NCBI GenBank assembly: GCA_038400315.1
Contig: CP151667.1
Coordinates: 3,545,174-3,609,173 of the forward strand
Source of the DNA: Isosphaeraceae bacterium EP7
GTDB lineage: Bacteria > Planctomycetota > Planctomycetia > Isosphaerales > Isosphaeraceae
Direction: 5' to 3'
Length of the DNA stretch: 64,000 nt
The notes under the pieces were generated by a model. The model did not search any database and had not been told where the DNA came from. It worked only from the letters and a program-made list of their open reading frames with translations. Position 1 is the first letter of the stretch. Each line of letters begins with the position of its first letter. Positions 25,154 to 34,148 of this stretch are shown piece by piece. A program made the position numbers and the translations under genes.

Positions 25154-26194
25154 TCATTCCTCGCCGCAAGCGGTGAGGGCCATCAGGGCGAAGCCGGTGC
25201 CGGCGTGGGTGATGTAGTGGACCTGGTCGACGGTGACGGAGCGGGTGAACCAGCGGCCCGAGGCCCTCTGGTTGGACTTGAGCCAGGCGACGCCTTTGCG
25301 GATGGCGGGATCGTCGGTGGGCAGTCCGGCCTGCCGGAGGACGTAGACGACATAGCCGGTTCCGTAGCCGTCGGAGGGGGCGTCCGGCGAGTTGGGGGTG
25401 CCGTCGCGCCGGGTCCACTTGCCCAGGGAGGGGAGGCTCCAGCCGCCGTCGGGGCGCTGGGCGGCCAACAGCTCGCGGATGGTGGCGTCGCGGTCGGCGG
25501 GGGCGAGCAGGCCGTCGAGGCCGACGGAGGCCCAGAGGAGCATGACCCGGTGGTGGAGGTTGGGGGCGGGGGTAGACTTCAGGTAGGTGACGAGCTTCGA
25601 GAGACCAACCTTGGCCGACTCGGACGACTTGTAGTCGTCGGGGGCGTGGCCGACGGCGATGGCGGCCAGGGCAGTGCCGTAGTAGTCGTCGTCCTCGGCG
25701 GGGGGGAGGTCGCAGTCGAACCAGTCCCAGGTGCCGTCGGCCCGCTGGAGGGTCCACATCCGGTCGAGCGAGGCGCGGGTGAGGGGGTGGAGCTTGCCGG
25801 TGGTGGCCGCGTCGTGGAAGGCGAGGGCGGCGCCGACGGCGACGACCTCACCGTCGGCGATCGGCTTCGACGCCTTCTCGGGCCGGTCCCAGTTGGCGGC
25901 ACGCCCTTCGAAGAAGGCGCGGACCTCGGCCAGCTCGGGCGAGGGGTCGCCCTTGATCGTGGGGCGGGCCATCATGTGGGCGTAATTCGTGTGGCAGGTG
26001 CCGCACTTGCGGGCGCGGGTCCAGTCGACGGAGACCTTGTCCAGGAACTGGCCGCCCCGCAGGAGCGAGAACTGCTCGGCCAATGGCTCGGAGTCGGAGT
26101 TGGGCGTCGGCTTTTTGGTGGCGTCGCCGGCATGGGCGGAGTGCGCGCCGAGGAGGGCCAGGGCGACCAACAACCGTGGAAGGAGTCGCGACAT
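25154..26194 (-). CDS. Exported CxxCH protein with terpenoid cyclase/prenyltransferase-like repeats
   Basis: 346 residues. Signal peptide (LLPRLLVALALLGAHSAHAG), then one haem-c type motif KCGTCHTNYAHMMARP, then an alpha/alpha-toroid region with repeats such as LDRMWTLQRADGTWDWFDCD, IRELLAAQRPDGGWSLPSLG and VAWLKSNQRASGRW, which match QW-type repeats of squalene-hopene cyclase/prenyltransferase folds. The catalytic DXDD of true cyclases is not visible, so it is more likely a periplasmic haem protein using this fold. ATG 26194 gives the signal peptide. Confidence 0.8.
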   Translation of the reverse strand: MSRLLPRLLVALALLGAHSAHAGDATKKPTPNSDSEPLAEQFSLLRGGQFLDKVSVDWTRARKCGTCHTNYAHMMARPTIKGDPSPELAEVRAFFEGRAANWDRPEKASKPIADGEVVAVGAALAFHDAATTGKLHPLTRASLDRMWTLQRADGTWDWFDCDLPPAEDDDYYGTALAAIAVGHAPDDYKSSESAKVGLSKLVTYLKSTPAPNLHHRVMLLWASVGLDGLLAPADRDATIRELLAAQRPDGGWSLPSLGKWTRRDGTPNSPDAPSDGYGTGYVVYVLRQAGLPTDDPAIRKGVAWLKSNQRASGRWFTRSVTVDQVHYITHAGTGFALMALTACGEE

Positions 26195-26282
26195 CGGTTG
26201 GCTCTCCGGGGGCGTCTGTCTCGGGCGTGTGGCCGGCGGCGGGACGCCCATCCTAGCAGGCGCGCGGGGGCCCGCCTAATGG

Positions 26283-26321
26283 GTCGATGACTCCGCGTCG
26301 GGGCCGCGCGGAGTCATCGAC
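26283..26321 (-). terminator. Perfect 15-bp hairpin between accD and CxxCH gene
   Basis: Arms 26283-26297 and 26307-26321 are fully complementary (GTCGATGACTCCGCG), loop 9 nt. No T-run on either side. It lies downstream of accD on the minus strand and upstream of the CxxCH gene. Confidence 0.55.
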
Positions 26322-26362
26322 AGCCTTGAGTCAGGTCGATGTCGGGAAACCGACATTCAAGG

Positions 26363-26465
26363 GGAGACGAAGTCGAGGAGCTGAGAGATGTCGAGAATAC
26401 GGCATCGAATTATGCCGATTTCACTAAAGTGATTTTCAGGGCGAGACGAAGTCGAGGAGCTGGGA
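26363..26465. repeat. Duplicated accD 3' end
   Basis: GAGACGAAGTCGAGGAGCTG occurs at 26364-26383 and again at 26441-26460 with the same GRGAGA continuation. The second copy encodes the accD C-terminus (LLDFVS); the first lies past the stop. Between them is a small hairpin, CGGCAT-CGAATT-ATGCCG (26400-26417). Confidence 0.6.
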
Positions 26466-27287
26466 GAGGAGGCCTCTCAGCTCGTGGCGGGGGACGATGC
26501 GGTCGAGGAAGCCGTGCTGGAGGAGGAACTCGCTGGTCTGGAAGCCTGCGGGGAGGCGGACGCGGACGGTCTGCTGGATGACCTTGGGGCCGGCGAAGCC
26601 GATGAGGGCCTTGGGCTCGGCGAGGATGATGTCGCCCAGGGAGGCGAACGAGGCGGCAACTCCGCCCATGGTGGGGTTGGTCAGGACGCTGATGTAGAGG
26701 CCGCCGGCGGCGTTGTGGCGGGCCAGGGCCGCGGAGACCTTGGCCATCTGCATCAAGGAGAGGATCCCCTCGTGCATCCGGGCGCCGCCGCCCGAGCCGG
26801 AGACGATGACGACGGGGAGCTTCTGGCGGGTGGCTTCCTCGATGGCCCTGGTCAGCTTCTCGCCGACGACGGAGCCCATGCTGCCCATGATGAATCCGCT
26901 GTCGGTGATGCCCAGCACCAGGCGGATGCCCTTGATGAACCCCTGGCCGACGATGGCCGCCTCGCTCAGGCCGGTGCGCAGCTGCTCGGCCTTGATGCGC
27001 TCGGGGTAGGGGCGGCGGTCGTTGAAGCCCAGGGGGTCGGCGGGCTGGAGGTTGGGGAACCACTCCTCGAAGGTGTCGAGGTCGAGGATCTGGGCGATCC
27101 GCCGCCGCGCCGGAACGGTGAAGTGGTGGTTGCACTCGGGGCAGACGCCCAGGTTCTCCTCGACCTGCTTGCGGTAGAGGGTGGCCTGGCAGCCGTCGCA
27201 GCGCATGAAGATGCCTTCGGGGACCCCCTTGCTCACGGCGTGTCCTTCGCGTCGGTCGGCGGGTGCGCCTGGGGGTGTCGAGGGCAT
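26436..27287 (-). CDS. accD: Acetyl-CoA carboxylase carboxyltransferase subunit beta
   Basis: Transfers carboxyl from carboxybiotin to acetyl-CoA to form malonyl-CoA, the first step of fatty-acid synthesis, together with AccA. The N-terminal zinc finger has Cys30, Cys33, Cys49 and Cys52 (MRCDGCQ and [10 protein letters not shown]). The crotonase-fold core shows [49 protein letters not shown] and [13 protein letters not shown]. 283 residues, normal. ATG 27287 follows AGGAG by 9 nt. It is the last gene of the carbon-metabolism run on this strand. Confidence 0.96.
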   Translation of the reverse strand: MPSTPPGAPADRREGHAVSKGVPEGIFMRCDGCQATLYRKQVEENLGVCPECNHHFTVPARRRIAQILDLDTFEEWFPNLQPADPLGFNDRRPYPERIKAEQLRTGLSEAAIVGQGFIKGIRLVLGITDSGFIMGSMGSVVGEKLTRAIEEATRQKLPVVIVSGSGGGARMHEGILSLMQMAKVSAALARHNAAGGLYISVLTNPTMGGVAASFASLGDIILAEPKALIGFAGPKVIQQTVRVRLPAGFQTSEFLLQHGFLDRIVPRHELRGLLSQLLDFVSP

Positions 27288-27429
27288 GTCCGGTCCACTC
27301 CTGGTCGTCTCAAGCGGGCCTTCGGTCGGTGTCCCGGCGCCGGCAAGGGCCCCCGGGCTTCGGTCCCGGCGGGTCAGTCGGTCGGTGGCGGGCGTCGGGG
27401 CTGGTCAGATCCTGCGTCGTCGGGGCGGG

Positions 27430-28014
27430 TCAGTGGTCGTCGCCGTTGCGTCCGAGATCGGCGGAGACTTCAATCCGTTCGAATCGGCCGGTGGCGGCCT
27501 GTTCCTGAAGCTGGACCAGGGGATCCCGGCGCAGATAGCAGGCGATGAACTGGGCGATGGGGTCGCCGACGACCATGCCGATCGACTCGTCTCGGTGGCG
27601 CCTGATCAGGGGCTTCAGCGCCGCCTTGAGTCGTTCGAGGGCATCTTCGACACTTTCGCCTTGGGGGGGGCAGATCGTCAACGGGTCGTCGAGCCACTGG
27701 CGGAAGACCCGCTGGTGGCGGCGGCGGATCTCGTCGACTTGCAGGCCCTGCCAGAGGCCCTGGTCGAGGTTCCGCAACTCGTCGAGCCGCTTGGGCTTGA
27801 GCGAGAGGGCGCGGCCGACGGCCTCGGCGGTGCGGACGACGCTCTCGCCTGGCCCGCAGTAGATGGCGGCGAGGTGGACGCCCGCGAGCGTCTCGGCCAG
27901 GGCGACGACCTCGAGCTTGCCCCGGTCGCTGAGGGGGATGTCGAGGATGCCCTGGACGCGGTTCTGCTCGTCATAGACGGTGGCGCCGGGGCGGATCAAG
28001 ACCACCTGGGTCAT
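27430..28014 (-). CDS. Histidine-phosphatase-superfamily protein lacking both catalytic His
   Basis: 194 residues with the phosphoglycerate-mutase-like fold: VVLIRPGATVYDEQNRVQG at the start, SVVRTAEAVGRAL, LRNLDQGLWQGL and PPQGESVEDALERL. The canonical RHG is RPG (Pro9 instead of the phosphorylated His), and the second catalytic His, normally in a xSHG turn, is absent in SIGMVVGDPIAQF. Arg61 and Glu79 remain. It is therefore probably not a phosphatase; a binding or regulatory role is inferred. Its start overlaps the rpe stop by 4 bp (TCAT/ATGA), indicating coupling. Confidence 0.85.
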   Translation of the reverse strand: MTQVVLIRPGATVYDEQNRVQGILDIPLSDRGKLEVVALAETLAGVHLAAIYCGPGESVVRTAEAVGRALSLKPKRLDELRNLDQGLWQGLQVDEIRRRHQRVFRQWLDDPLTICPPQGESVEDALERLKAALKPLIRRHRDESIGMVVGDPIAQFIACYLRRDPLVQLQEQAATGRFERIEVSADLGRNGDDH

Positions 28015-28727
28015 GCCGTTGAAGTCGGCCCGGCGGGTAAGGCCGGGCTGCTGCCTCGTCGGGGCCCGCGGCGGGCGTGATCGGCCAACTCGGCCAGCGC
28101 CTCCGCGTAATTCTGTTCGCCGCGGAAGACGGCCGAGCCGGCCACGAACTGGGTGGCACCGGCGTCGAACGCCTCGCCGATCGTCTGCGGGTTGATCCCG
28201 CCGTCGATCGAGATCGGCAGGTCGGGGCGCGCGGCGCGGGCCGCCCTGACCTTCTCCAAAACTTCGGGCTGGAACGCCTGGCCGCCGAAGCCGGGCATCA
28301 CGCTCATCACCAAAATCGCGTCGACGGCGTCCAGGAATGGCTCGATGGCCGAGAACGGGGTGGGCGGGTTGAGCGTGAGGCTCGCCTGGCAGCCGGCCGC
28401 CCGGATCCGCTCGATCAGGTCGATGGGATCGGGGACGACCTCGATGTGGAAGATGATCCGATCGCAGCCGGCCTCGATGAAGTCGTCGAGGTAACGCCCG
28501 GGGTCGGACATCATCAGGTGGACGTCGAAGGGGAGGTCGGTGACCTTGCGCCACCAGGCGATGACGGGGGCGCCGAAGGTGAGATTGGGGACGAAGTGGC
28601 CGTCCATCACGTCCAGGTGGACGCCCAGGGCCCCGGCCGCCTTCAGGGCGTGCAGCTCGTCGCCGGCGCGGGCGAAGTCGCAGCTGAGCATCGACGGGGT
28701 GATGAACGGCGCGGGGGCCGTGTCCAT
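28011..28727 (-). CDS. rpe: Ribulose-phosphate 3-epimerase
   Basis: Interconverts ribulose 5-phosphate and xylulose 5-phosphate in the pentose phosphate pathway. TIM-barrel motifs in order: ITPSMLSCDFARAGDE, VHLDVMDGHFVPNLTFGAPV (metal His and Asp), FDVHLMMSDPGRYLDDF, LVMSVMPGFGGQAFQPEVLE, and ISIDGGINPQTIGEAFDAGA plus FVAGSAVFRG. About 238 residues from ATG 28727; a longer N-terminal extension is possible. The C-terminal ~20 residues are a Pro/Arg tail beyond the usual end. Confidence 0.95.
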   Translation of the reverse strand: MDTAPAPFITPSMLSCDFARAGDELHALKAAGALGVHLDVMDGHFVPNLTFGAPVIAWWRKVTDLPFDVHLMMSDPGRYLDDFIEAGCDRIIFHIEVVPDPIDLIERIRAAGCQASLTLNPPTPFSAIEPFLDAVDAILVMSVMPGFGGQAFQPEVLEKVRAARAARPDLPISIDGGINPQTIGEAFDAGATQFVAGSAVFRGEQNYAEALAELADHARRGPRRGSSPALPAGPTSTA

Positions 28728-28854
28728 CACCCGCAGCCTCTGGGGCCTGGTTCCCGACCGGTCTGACGTCGTGCCCACGCGGATTGGCCTCCCCAAACCA
28801 AACACTTCATCGAGCCGGGAACTTGCCGCCGACCTCCCGTTCATCCGCGGCCCA

Positions 28855-28884
28855 CCTTCGAGGGCGGGCCGCGGCGTGAATGTC
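28855..28884 (-). terminator. Hairpin at the pgk stop codon
   Basis: Stem of 9 bp (28855-28863 with 28876-28884), loop 12, overlapping the pgk stop. No T-run; may trim or stabilise the transcript between pgk and rpe rather than end it. Confidence 0.35.
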
Positions 28885-30073
28885 AGCGGTCGGGGATGAC
28901 TTTCAGGGAGTTGAACGACTTGCCTTCGAGGCATTCGAGGAAGGCGCCGCCGCCGGTGGAGACGTGGCTCATCTTCTCGGCGAAGCCGAACTGCTCGACG
29001 GCCTCGGCGGTCTCTCCGCCGCCGATGACGGTGACGGCCGGTGAGCCGGCCATGGCCTCGGCGATGCCGATCGTCCCCTTGCGGAAGGGCTCGTCCTCGA
29101 ACTTGCCCATCGGGCCGTTCCAGATGACGGTGCCGGCGGCCCCGACGATGGCGGCGTACTTCTTGACGGTCTCGGGGCCGATGTCGAGGCCCAGGCCGTC
29201 TTCGGGAAGGTCGGAGCCGGCGACGACCCAGGTGCGCGAGGCGGGGTCGAGCGACTCGGCCATCAGGTGATCGACGGGCAGGACGAGCTTGTCGCCGGCC
29301 AGCTCGAGCAGCTTGCGGGCCTCGTCGAGCTTGTCGGACTCGGCCCGGCTCTTGCCGATCGTGTGCCCCTGCGCCTTCAAGAAGGTGTAGGTCATGGCGC
29401 CGCCGATGAGCAGCTTGCTGACCTTGGGGAGCAGGTTCTCGATGACCCCGATCTTGTCGGAGACCTTCGATCCCCCCATCAACGCGACCATCGGCTCCTT
29501 GGGCTGGCCGAGGAGCTGGTCGAGGATGTTCAGCTCCTTCTCGACGAGGAAGCCGATTGCCCGGTCCTTGGGCTCGAAGGCCTCGGGGACGGCGACCATG
29601 CTCGCTTCGTCGCGATGGCAGGTGCCGAACGCGTCGTTGACGTAGGCGTCGGCCAGGCCGGCGAGCTGGGCGGCGAAGGCCTTGTCGCCCTTCTTCTCGC
29701 CCTTGTTGAACCGGACGTTCTCGAGGACGACGACCTCGCCCGGCTTCAGGGCAGCGGCGGCGGCCTGCGCGGCGGGGCCGACGGTGTCGTCGACCTTGGA
29801 GACGGGCTTGCCGAGCAACTCGCCGAGTCGCTTGGCGACCGGGTCGAGCTTGAACGGGCCGTCGGTGGCGGGGTCGCCGGTGGGCCGGCCCAGGTGGCTT
29901 ACGAGGATCAGGGACGCGCCGTGGTCGAGGGCGTAGTTCAAGGTCGGCAGGGCGGCGCGGATCCGGCGATCGTCGGAGATCGAGCCGTCACGCCCCATAG
30001 GGACGTTGAAGTCCACGCGGATCAAGACCTTGCGGCCCTCGAGCGTCAGGTCGCGGATCGTCTGCTTGGGCAA
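28883..30073 (-). CDS. pgk: Phosphoglycerate kinase
   Basis: Glycolytic/gluconeogenic enzyme making ATP from 1,3-bisphosphoglycerate. Recognised by KVLIRVDFNVPMGRDG near the N-terminus, SLILVSHLGRPTGDP, VVVLENVRFNKGEKK, MGGSKVSDKIGVIENLL, TVIWNGPMGKFEDEPFRKGT and the nucleotide loop GGGETAEAVEQF with STGGGAFLECLEGK. 396 residues, full length. It follows gap by 114 nt on the same strand, the common gap-pgk order. Confidence 0.97.
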   Translation of the reverse strand: MPKQTIRDLTLEGRKVLIRVDFNVPMGRDGSISDDRRIRAALPTLNYALDHGASLILVSHLGRPTGDPATDGPFKLDPVAKRLGELLGKPVSKVDDTVGPAAQAAAAALKPGEVVVLENVRFNKGEKKGDKAFAAQLAGLADAYVNDAFGTCHRDEASMVAVPEAFEPKDRAIGFLVEKELNILDQLLGQPKEPMVALMGGSKVSDKIGVIENLLPKVSKLLIGGAMTYTFLKAQGHTIGKSRAESDKLDEARKLLELAGDKLVLPVDHLMAESLDPASRTWVVAGSDLPEDGLGLDIGPETVKKYAAIVGAAGTVIWNGPMGKFEDEPFRKGTIGIAEAMAGSPAVTVIGGGETAEAVEQFGFAEKMSHVSTGGGAFLECLEGKSFNSLKVIPDR

Positions 30074-30132
30074 CGAAGTGGTCCTAGCCTGGGGTCTCGA
30101 TCGGTCGACGTGCCTGCGAGGTGAGTTGGGCG

Positions 30133-30164
30133 GGGCCGCCCCGCGTATGGATGCGGGGCGGCCC
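30133..30164 (-). terminator. Perfect 12-bp hairpin between gap and pgk
   Basis: GGGCCGCCCCGC (30133-30144) pairs with 30153-30164, loop 8 nt. No T-run in either direction. It may be an intercistronic processing or attenuation site setting the gap:pgk ratio. Confidence 0.5.
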
Positions 30165-30187
30165 GATTCGGATCGATCCGTGCCGGA

Positions 30188-31195
<1,008 letters not shown>

Positions 31196-31300
31196 CTTGT
31201 CCGGCTCCTGCCCAGAGAGAGAATGCATAGGGGACGTGCAAGCTGGCCCCGGATGCCCCGCAAGGGGGCGCCCGGGGCCGCGCATTGGTCCTAGAGCCGG

Positions 31301-31330
31301 ATTATAGGAAGGGGCCCGACGGCCTGTCAA
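31301..31330 (-). promoter_or_regulatory. Consensus sigma-70 promoter of gap
   Basis: On the minus strand TTGACA (31330-31325) and TATAAT (31306-31301) are both perfect hexamers with an 18-nt spacer. The leader to the gap start codon is about 100 nt. It probably drives gap-pgk and perhaps the genes beyond. Confidence 0.75.
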
Positions 31331-31359
31331 CGCGCGGAGGCGTGCCGGTCGGCGGCGGG

Positions 31360-32580
31360 TCAGGCCTTGGGCTCGGCCTTCTCGTCGGCCTTGGGGGCCG
31401 GGGCTGCGTCCGGTGCGGGCGCCTCGGGCGTGGCATCGGGCTTGGGGGCGGCGATCGCGGCGGGGGTGCCGTCGGGCGCCGTCGCGGGACGACGGGGGCC
31501 GTCGAAGTTCATGTCACGGAAGAAGTTCGGCGCACGACGACGGACCTGGGGGGCGGCGACGGACGGCGTGCCCGCGTCGGCCTGGGCCGTGTCATCCTTG
31601 GGGGCGCCAATGACTCGGTCGCGATAGCCGAGCAGGATCGGGTGGAGCTGCGTGTAGACCTCGCGATGGCGGGGCGTGGTGGCCGGCCCGAATCGCAGGT
31701 TATAGGCGTGCATGAAGGCCAGCAGGTTGCCGAGGTTCGTGTCCTTCACCGACTCGAGCTCGCCGAGGATCTTGTCGATCGCAGGGCGCTGGATCATCCG
31801 GCTCATGCCGGCGAGGGCCTGCAAGTAGTCGCGGGCCTCGGACAGCGCGAGCTTGTCTTCGGGCGGGTTCTTGGCGAACCTGGCCCGCATCCGAGCCACC
31901 GGTTCGCGCACGGCGGCGGCCGTCTGGGGAGAGACCGTCTCGCCGTCCTTGGTCTGCTCGAGCGCCTCGTCCATGGCCTTGCGGTAGGCCTTGCGGTCGG
32001 CGGCGTACTCGTCTCCGGCCAGCGCGGCGGGCCAGGCGTCGTCGCTGGTCAGGTCGCCGAGGCTGACGACCACGGCCTGCGCGGCGCTCTGGAAGGGGAC
32101 GTCCTTGATGAGCGCCGCGGGGATCGGGGAGGTCCCCTCACTCTTGCTCCCCTTCTTGGCCGAACCGACCTGGTCGAGCAGGGCGTTCAGGGCCGAGCCG
32201 CTTTCAATATCCGTGGAATCGGGGTCGGAAAGCAGCTTGCGTTGGCGGGCCTCGTACCCGTCCTTGGTCCGCTGCTTGTCGCGGGTCTGACGTAGGTACG
32301 ACTTGCGGTCGAGTTCCCGCTGGGCCTCGTAGAGAAACTGGTTCCAACGCATGACCGCGTCGGCCTCGATGGATTCGGCCTGGGCGGTGTTCAGGTTATA
32401 GACCCCTTCGCCTTCGGCGAAATAGCCGAGGCCGCGGGCAAAATCGCCCTGACCGGTGGACGACCAGCCGCCCCAGCCGGGGCTGCCGCCATATCCGCCG
32501 ACGAGCTGGGCCTGGGCGTCCGCGGCCCCTGCGGCCAGGGCGACGCCAAGGGCGAGCGCCGGTCCGAGGTTTCGAAGCAT
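31360..32580 (-). CDS. Exported helical protein of unknown function
   Basis: 406 residues. Signal peptide ([20 protein letters not shown]) followed by a Gly/Trp-rich patch ([11 protein letters not shown]), then a long helical region ([40 protein letters not shown]) and an Ala/Pro/Lys-rich C-terminal tail ([20 protein letters not shown]). The pattern is that of abundant planctomycete exported proteins without known function. Start 32580 is chosen for the signal peptide. Separated from gap by the gap promoter, so it has its own terminator or reads into that region. Confidence 0.75.
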   Translation of the reverse strand: MLRNLGPALALGVALAAGAADAQAQLVGGYGGSPGWGGWSSTGQGDFARGLGYFAEGEGVYNLNTAQAESIEADAVMRWNQFLYEAQRELDRKSYLRQTRDKQRTKDGYEARQRKLLSDPDSTDIESGSALNALLDQVGSAKKGSKSEGTSPIPAALIKDVPFQSAAQAVVVSLGDLTSDDAWPAALAGDEYAADRKAYRKAMDEALEQTKDGETVSPQTAAAVREPVARMRARFAKNPPEDKLALSEARDYLQALAGMSRMIQRPAIDKILGELESVKDTNLGNLLAFMHAYNLRFGPATTPRHREVYTQLHPILLGYRDRVIGAPKDDTAQADAGTPSVAAPQVRRRAPNFFRDMNFDGPRRPATAPDGTPAAIAAPKPDATPEAPAPDAAPAPKADEKAEPKA

Positions 32581-32892
32581 GGGGGAAGTTCCTTCGAGGG
32601 AGGACCTTGGCCCTGGGAAGGCTCGCACGATTGAGAATGGCCCGGGCCCAGGCTGCGTTCAGTCCGATGTGTTGGACTTCAACATAAGCAAGGGCCGTGC
32701 CGCGGTGTGCAAGCCGGCGAGCCTTCCCGCCCATCGACGGGGCATTCGTTCAGGCGCCGTTCACGCATGAAGCCAGCGAACGCGCGTCATCCTCGACCGC
32801 CATCGCCGAGCAATCGACGAGTCCGCCGGACTTCGCGGGATTCTCCATCCCGACCGCTTTCACGCGTGTCCCCGCAGAGGGACGGGTTCGCT
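32581..32892. other. 312-nt spacer
   Basis: No supportable gene; holds the promoter for the exported protein on the minus strand. No repeat or strong hairpin noticed. Confidence 0.3.
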
Positions 32893-33330
32893 TCAATCCT
32901 CGTCGTCGAGCTCGATGAGCAGGATGTCGTCGAGGACGGTCTGCTCCAGCGGCGGCGGCGGCGGCGGCGGCTGTGGTGCGGGCTGCGGTTTCGGCGGCGG
33001 TGGAGGGGGCGCGGTCTTCCTCGCGGGGGCGGGCTCGATGATGGCCAGGTCCTCGACCCGGTAGATCCAGGGACCGATGGCGACCTCATCGCCGTGAAGC
33101 AGCTGGGCCTCTTCGACGAGGCGGCCGTTGACCCGCACTCCGTTGCGGCTGCCCAGGTCGCGGATCAAGGTGCGATCATAGGCCAGGGCCAGGCAGCAGT
33201 GGCGCCGCGAGACCTTGGGAGAGTCGATCCGGACGTCGCAGTCGGGGTGGCGGCCGACGAGCATCACGGGGCGTTGCAGGATGACGAGGGGGGCAGGCCC
33301 CGGCGTCAGAGGGACGAGTCGGGCTGGCAC
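32893..33330 (-). CDS. FHA-domain protein 2 (GTG start)
   Basis: 145 residues. Phosphothreonine-binding FHA domain: VGRHPDCDVRIDSPKVSRRH, then LIRDLGSRNGVRVNGRLVEE. A Pro-rich linker with poly-Pro and an acidic end (DDILLIELDDED) follow. The start is a GTG at 33330 giving VPARLVPLTPGP, which aligns with the MPARLVALDDGP start of the upstream FHA protein; GAGGA precedes it. It overlaps the upstream gene by 25 bp. Likely reads kinase output of the many Hanks-type kinases in such genomes. Confidence 0.85.
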   Translation of the reverse strand: MPARLVPLTPGPAPLVILQRPVMLVGRHPDCDVRIDSPKVSRRHCCLALAYDRTLIRDLGSRNGVRVNGRLVEEAQLLHGDEVAIGPWIYRVEDLAIIEPAPARKTAPPPPPPKPQPAPQPPPPPPPLEQTVLDDILLIELDDED

Positions 33331-33917
33331 GGGACCCGTTCCTCGGCCGGAGAATTGGGGAATCCCTGGTCGCCGGGCATCTGCAGGATCACCTGGATCC
33401 GGCAATGCTCGGCCATCCCGGCGGGAAGTAGCTCGCGCACCTTGGCGACGAGCTTGCTTTCTTCGAAGAACGGAGCGGCGGGCGCCGGCTCCGTCGGCGG
33501 CCGAGGCATCTCCTCGGCGTCGGGGGAGACGGGCGGGGTGGGCTCGGGCGCGAGCCGCAGCGGACTCTCGGGCGAGCTGCCCAGCGCGGCCCCGAAGGCC
33601 CGGCCGTTGCTGTCGACGAGGGTCATCTCCTGGCCGTTGGAGTCTTCCAGGCGGTAGCGATAGTGGGCGATCATCAGCTCATCGCCGGGCTTGAGTCGGC
33701 CCACTTCCAGCCGCTGGCCGTTGATCCGGATGCCGTTGGTGCTGCCCAGGTCGCGGACCAGGATCTCTTCCTTGTCGCGCGTCATGCAACAATGATGGCG
33801 CGAAACGCGGAGCGAGTCCAACCTCGCATCGCACTGGGGGTGGCGTCCCACCACGACCATCGTGCGATCCAGGGGGATATCCGGTCCATCATCCAGTGCG
33901 ACCAGGCGTGCGGGCAT
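33306..33917 (-). CDS. FHA-domain protein 1
   Basis: 203 residues. The FHA core is VVVGRHPQCDARLDSLRVSR, HHCCMTRDKEEILVRDLGST and NGIRINGQRLEVGRLKPGDE. The C-terminal half is Pro/Glu-rich, then a short helical stretch (SKLVAKVRELLPAGMAE). It and the following FHA gene are tandem relatives sharing HCC after the conserved His. Cytoplasmic signalling adapter by family knowledge; partners are unknown. Confidence 0.88.
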   Translation of the reverse strand: MPARLVALDDGPDIPLDRTMVVVGRHPQCDARLDSLRVSRHHCCMTRDKEEILVRDLGSTNGIRINGQRLEVGRLKPGDELMIAHYRYRLEDSNGQEMTLVDSNGRAFGAALGSSPESPLRLAPEPTPPVSPDAEEMPRPPTEPAPAAPFFEESKLVAKVRELLPAGMAEHCRIQVILQMPGDQGFPNSPAEERVPCQPDSSL

Positions 33918-33989
33918 GTCGTGGTGTCCTATGCCGTTGGGACCGACACCTTTGGGTGGAGAGATTAAACCGCCCGACGTTCCATCTTG

Positions 33990-33995
33990 ATTATA
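33990..33995 (-). promoter_or_regulatory. Candidate -10 element for FHA operon
   Basis: A perfect TATAAT on the minus strand, ~73 nt before the FHA protein 1 start, inside an AT-richer stretch. No good -35 is visible at the proper distance. Confidence 0.4.
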
Positions 33996-34148
33996 GAGCA
34001 GGAAATGCGAGAAGGGAGGGGGCTCCCCGCCGTCATCGGGCCGGACGGTCGAGTTCGCTCCAATGATCTTCCTTTTTCTACGGAGCCGACCGTCCGTTAG
34101 GGACAGTCGAATCCGGCCATGCATGCCGGAGTGGCTCCCGGCGGCGGG

